In this document: positions 6,001 to 7,796 of the stretch, one piece after another
How the letters are laid out: each line of letters begins with the position of its first letter
Numbering within the stretch: position 1 is the stretch's first letter
Source: SAR202 cluster bacterium
Lineage (GTDB): Bacteria > Chloroflexota > Dehalococcoidia > SAR202 > CAJWER01
Assembly (NCBI GenBank): GCA_030740335.1
Contig: JASLXL010000287.1
Coordinates: 1 to 7,796, forward strand
Length of the DNA stretch: 7,796 nt
Direction of reading: 5' to 3'
Notes under the pieces: generated by a model
Seen by the model: the letters and a program-made list of their open reading frames with translations, nothing else
Told to the model about the DNA's origin: nothing
Databases searched by the model: none
Program-made: the position numbers and the translations under genes

Positions 6001-6660
6001 ATGTCGGCGGTTCCTGAGCAAATCGTAGTGAATACAATGCCCTTCGCCCTTCGACCCCTGAGGCCTGGAGACGTTGTTCAAGCCGTCGAGGTCGAACGCG
6101 ATGCTTTCCCCACGCTCTTTCCTCCCACTGCGTTTCGGCGCGAACTCGGCAAGCGTAACGCGAGCTATCTTGTCGCCGAACAACTCGCCTCATGTGGTGC
6201 CCCAGACGAACCCCGGCGAGGAGGCTTGTTTGGTAGTCTGCTATCCGGGGTCAGAAGCGGATCGTCCGGTGTAGATGATTGCGGGCGAATCGCCGGGTTT
6301 ATCGGCATTTGGTACATGGTCGACGAAGCCCACGTCGTTTCCGTTGGCGTCAGAACCAGTGACCGCGGCCGTGGAATTGGTGAACTACTCCTCATAGGCG
6401 CCCTTGAGCGAGCTATGTCACGCACCGCGGCCGTGATGACCCTCGAGGTCCGCGAATCCAACTGGGTCGCGATCAATCTGTATAGCAAGTACGGATTCGA
6501 GCAGAGAGGGGTTCGTAAGGCGTACTATGCCGACAACCGGGAAGATGCCCTTATCATGACCACCGAGCCCATTCTACGTCCCGAGTATCGAGAGTTTTTC
6601 GTCGCCCTAGAGCGGGAACATGCCACGCGTTGGGGGGCAGCGGAGCGTAATTTAGGATAG
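6001..6660 (+). CDS. rimI: RimI-like ribosomal protein alanine N-acetyltransferase
   Basis: A GNAT enzyme expected to transfer acetyl from acetyl-CoA to a protein N-terminus, classically Ala1 of ribosomal protein S18, in the cytoplasm. The acetyl-CoA loop is R-G-R-G-I-G (122-127) after the strand VVSVGVR. LEVRESN (148-154) holds Glu149, and INLYSKYGF holds Tyr161; these match the base Glu and acid Tyr of enterobacterial RimI, with the same 12-residue spacing. YYADNREDALIM (175-186) is the typical C-terminal RimI signature. At 219 aa it is longer than E. coli RimI (about 148 aa): roughly 35 Gly/Ser/Arg-rich residues (about 60-95) are inserted before the strand GRIAGFIGIW, and about 30 charged residues are added at the end. 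GGGAG (5985-5989) lies 11 bases before ATG 6001; ATG 6037 has no such site. It diverges from the sigma operon and is 44 bases from the permease. Its substrate may differ from S18. Confidence 0.85.
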   Translation: MSAVPEQIVVNTMPFALRPLRPGDVVQAVEVERDAFPTLFPPTAFRRELGKRNASYLVAEQLASCGAPDEPRRGGLFGSLLSGVRSGSSGVDDCGRIAGFIGIWYMVDEAHVVSVGVRTSDRGRGIGELLLIGALERAMSRTAAVMTLEVRESNWVAINLYSKYGFEQRGVRKAYYADNREDALIMTTEPILRPEYREFFVALEREHATRWGAAERNLG

Positions 6661-6689
6661 GATATCCGCAACGTCCGCCCATCCCATCC

Positions 6690-6694
6690 GGAGG
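6690..6694 (+). promoter_or_regulatory. Ribosome binding site of the permease
   Basis: GGAGG is 10 bases before ATG 6705. The 44-base gap after rimI has no terminator hairpin, so read-through from rimI is possible. Confidence 0.55.
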
Positions 6695-6704
6695 ACCCAC
6701 CAGG

Positions 6705-7706
6705 ATGCTGACCTTCATCGTTCGCCGCACACTTCTCGCGATGCTCACTATATGGGCGCTCTCAGTGATATCTTTCGTCGTGATCCAGTTGCCGCCAGGG
6801 GACTTCGTTGACGAGTACATTCTGCAGCTTCTTATGGGAGGAGGACTTCTCGGCACCTCCAATATTGCGGATACGATGGAGATCACCCTTCGTCACCAGT
6901 ATGGCCTGGACAGGCCGCTCTACGTCCAGTACGGCAAGTGGATATGGAAGATGGGACACGGCGACTTCGGGAGCTCCCTCGAGTTCAGCAAGCCGGTCAT
7001 TGACATCGTCAGGGAGAGGCTGTTGATGACCATCATTCTGGCTGGGACGACGGCCCTATTTGCGTGGGGGTTATCGATCCCCATCGGCATATACTCGGCC
7101 GTGCGCCAGCACAGCATCGAGGATTACACATTCACATTTATCGGGTTCCTCGGCTTGGCGGTGCCGGACTTCTTGCTGGCGCTTTGGCTGCTCTGGATCA
7201 CCTTCACCTACTTTCCAAGCATCAGCATAGGTGGTCTTTTCTCTCCGGAGTACATAGAGGCGTCCTGGAGTTTTGGGCGCATTGTTGATCTGGCCAAACA
7301 CCTGTGGATCGCTGCCTTCGTAGTGGGAACCGCCGGCACGGCGGCCCTCATCCGCGTGATGCGTGCCAATCTACTCGACGAGTTGAACAAGCCCTACGTC
7401 GTCACCGCCCGGGCCAAGGGGCTGCCGGAGTGGAAGGTGATAATGAAGTACCCGGTGCGCCTGGCGCTGAATCCACTCGTCAGCACGCTGGGATATCTGC
7501 TGCCGGTGCTCATGTCTGGCAGCGTTATCGTCTCGGTCGTGCTGGGCCTGCCGACCGAAGGGCCGCTTCTGCTGCGGGCGCTGCTGGCGGAGGACCTGTT
7601 CGTGTCTGCGGCAATAGTGATGCTGCTCGGCACCCTCACGGTAATCGGGACGCTGCTCTCCGACATACTCCTGGGCATACTGGACCCACGCATCAGAGTG
7701 AACTAG
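6705..7706 (+). CDS. ABC transporter permease, DppB/OppB type (peptide/nickel family)
   Basis: Integral membrane subunit of a binding-protein-dependent importer of the peptide/opine/nickel class. It is 333 aa, the usual length. An N-terminal segment (about 9-29, after FIVRR) is followed by a loop with the family-typical YGLDRPLYVQYGKW (66-79) and GDFGSSL (86-92). Further membrane segments lie near 106-130, 134-158, 199-216, 257-280 and 302-324. The EAA-type loop that docks to the ATPase is at about 221-242: VTARAKGLPEWKV, then KYPVR. The protein ends in the common LDPRIRVN. ATG 6705 is set by GGAGG upstream. No solute-binding protein gene precedes it, rimI does; partner permease, ATPases and binding protein presumably lie beyond the window. 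The substrate (dipeptide, oligopeptide, metal or sugar) cannot be told from the permease alone. Confidence 0.93.
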   Translation: MLTFIVRRTLLAMLTIWALSVISFVVIQLPPGDFVDEYILQLLMGGGLLGTSNIADTMEITLRHQYGLDRPLYVQYGKWIWKMGHGDFGSSLEFSKPVIDIVRERLLMTIILAGTTALFAWGLSIPIGIYSAVRQHSIEDYTFTFIGFLGLAVPDFLLALWLLWITFTYFPSISIGGLFSPEYIEASWSFGRIVDLAKHLWIAAFVVGTAGTAALIRVMRANLLDELNKPYVVTARAKGLPEWKVIMKYPVRLALNPLVSTLGYLLPVLMSGSVIVSVVLGLPTEGPLLLRALLAEDLFVSAAIVMLLGTLTVIGTLLSDILLGILDPRIRVN

Positions 7707-7720
7707 CAGTCCTGTCTCCA

Positions 7721-7762
7721 CGGGGCGTGCATGCATATGGGTAGTCCTCTTTGCACACCCCG
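7721..7762 (+). other. 11-bp inverted repeat after the permease, at the presumed start of the next gene
   Basis: CGGGGCGTGCA (7721-7731) pairs with TGCACACCCCG (7752-7762) across a 20-base loop, with one mismatch (C-A in plus-strand RNA, a G-U wobble in minus-strand RNA). No T-run follows, so it does not look like a terminator. Possible starts of a following permease-type gene fall in or beside it: ATG 7731 or ATG 7737, open to the window end and Arg-rich, and TTG 7751 in another frame, also open. None has a good ribosome binding site, so no partial CDS is called. The loop also contains much of the palindrome TGCATGCA (7728-7735). Confidence 0.35.
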
Positions 7763-7796
7763 CAGACGCCGAAGGTCCGCCGGTCGGCCCAGCGGA

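Noticed and set aside
5695..6193. Minus-strand ORFs spanning the sigma gene start and the beginning of rimI
   Set aside because: Out-of-frame shadows of the sigma and rimI genes, crossing the divergent promoter region.
6630..6658. TTGGGG-N17-TAGGAT as a promoter for the permease
   Set aside because: Only three and four matches to consensus, inside the end of rimI; spacing alone is not convincing.
7708..7796. 5' end of an OppC-type permease gene
   Set aside because: Two frames are open to the window end but starts are ambiguous and less than 25 codons are visible with no domain, so it is mentioned only with the inverted repeat.

Overview
The window looks like chromosomal DNA of a fairly GC-rich, uncultivated-type bacterium. 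The gene content suggests Chloroflexota, perhaps the Dehalococcoidia/SAR202 side: an ECF sigma factor followed by a DUF5667-type membrane protein, a paired ABC exporter and a Dpp/Opp-type permease. This lineage call is inference from gene families and protein style; no marker gene is present. TGA is used as a normal stop by at least two genes, so the standard bacterial code applies.

Layout. Bases 1-423 (+) hold the remains of a GNAT acetyltransferase cut by the window edge, with an in-frame TGA and a damaged acetyl-CoA loop. It converges on a two-gene minus-strand operon (4071 down to 440) encoding both halves of a heterodimeric ABC exporter, coupled by a TGATG overlap. A sigma70-like promoter (4132-4159) lies upstream of that operon. 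Bases 4072-4353 are non-coding and carry this promoter, a repeated CGTCGTT-type motif and a strong minus-strand terminator. The terminator ends a second minus-strand operon (5858 down to 4354): an ECF sigma factor overlapping, as TAATG, a single-pass membrane protein of the DUF5667 type that is probably its regulator. A divergent intergenic region (5859-6000) separates this from plus-strand rimI (6001-6660) and an ABC peptide-type permease (6705-7706). After the permease there is an 11-bp inverted repeat and what is probably the unseen start of the next gene.

How the genes work together. The exporter pair forms one asymmetric transporter: the 599-aa subunit has LSGGQ and an LDD Walker B, and the 610-aa subunit has LSVGQ and an LDE Walker B. 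This pattern predicts one catalytic and one degenerate ATP site. The sigma factor and membrane protein look like a signal-transduction pair in which the membrane protein holds or releases the sigma factor. Whether the pair controls the exporter just downstream is open; the exporter promoter looks housekeeping-type. rimI modifies protein N-termini and has no obvious link to the permease. The permease is probably the first visible gene of an oligopeptide/dipeptide-type importer continuing beyond the window.

I found no mobile element, CRISPR array, tRNA or rRNA, and no convincing wholly new system. The points most worth a second look are the sigma/DUF5667 pair, the GNAT remnant and the unexplained intergenic repeats.
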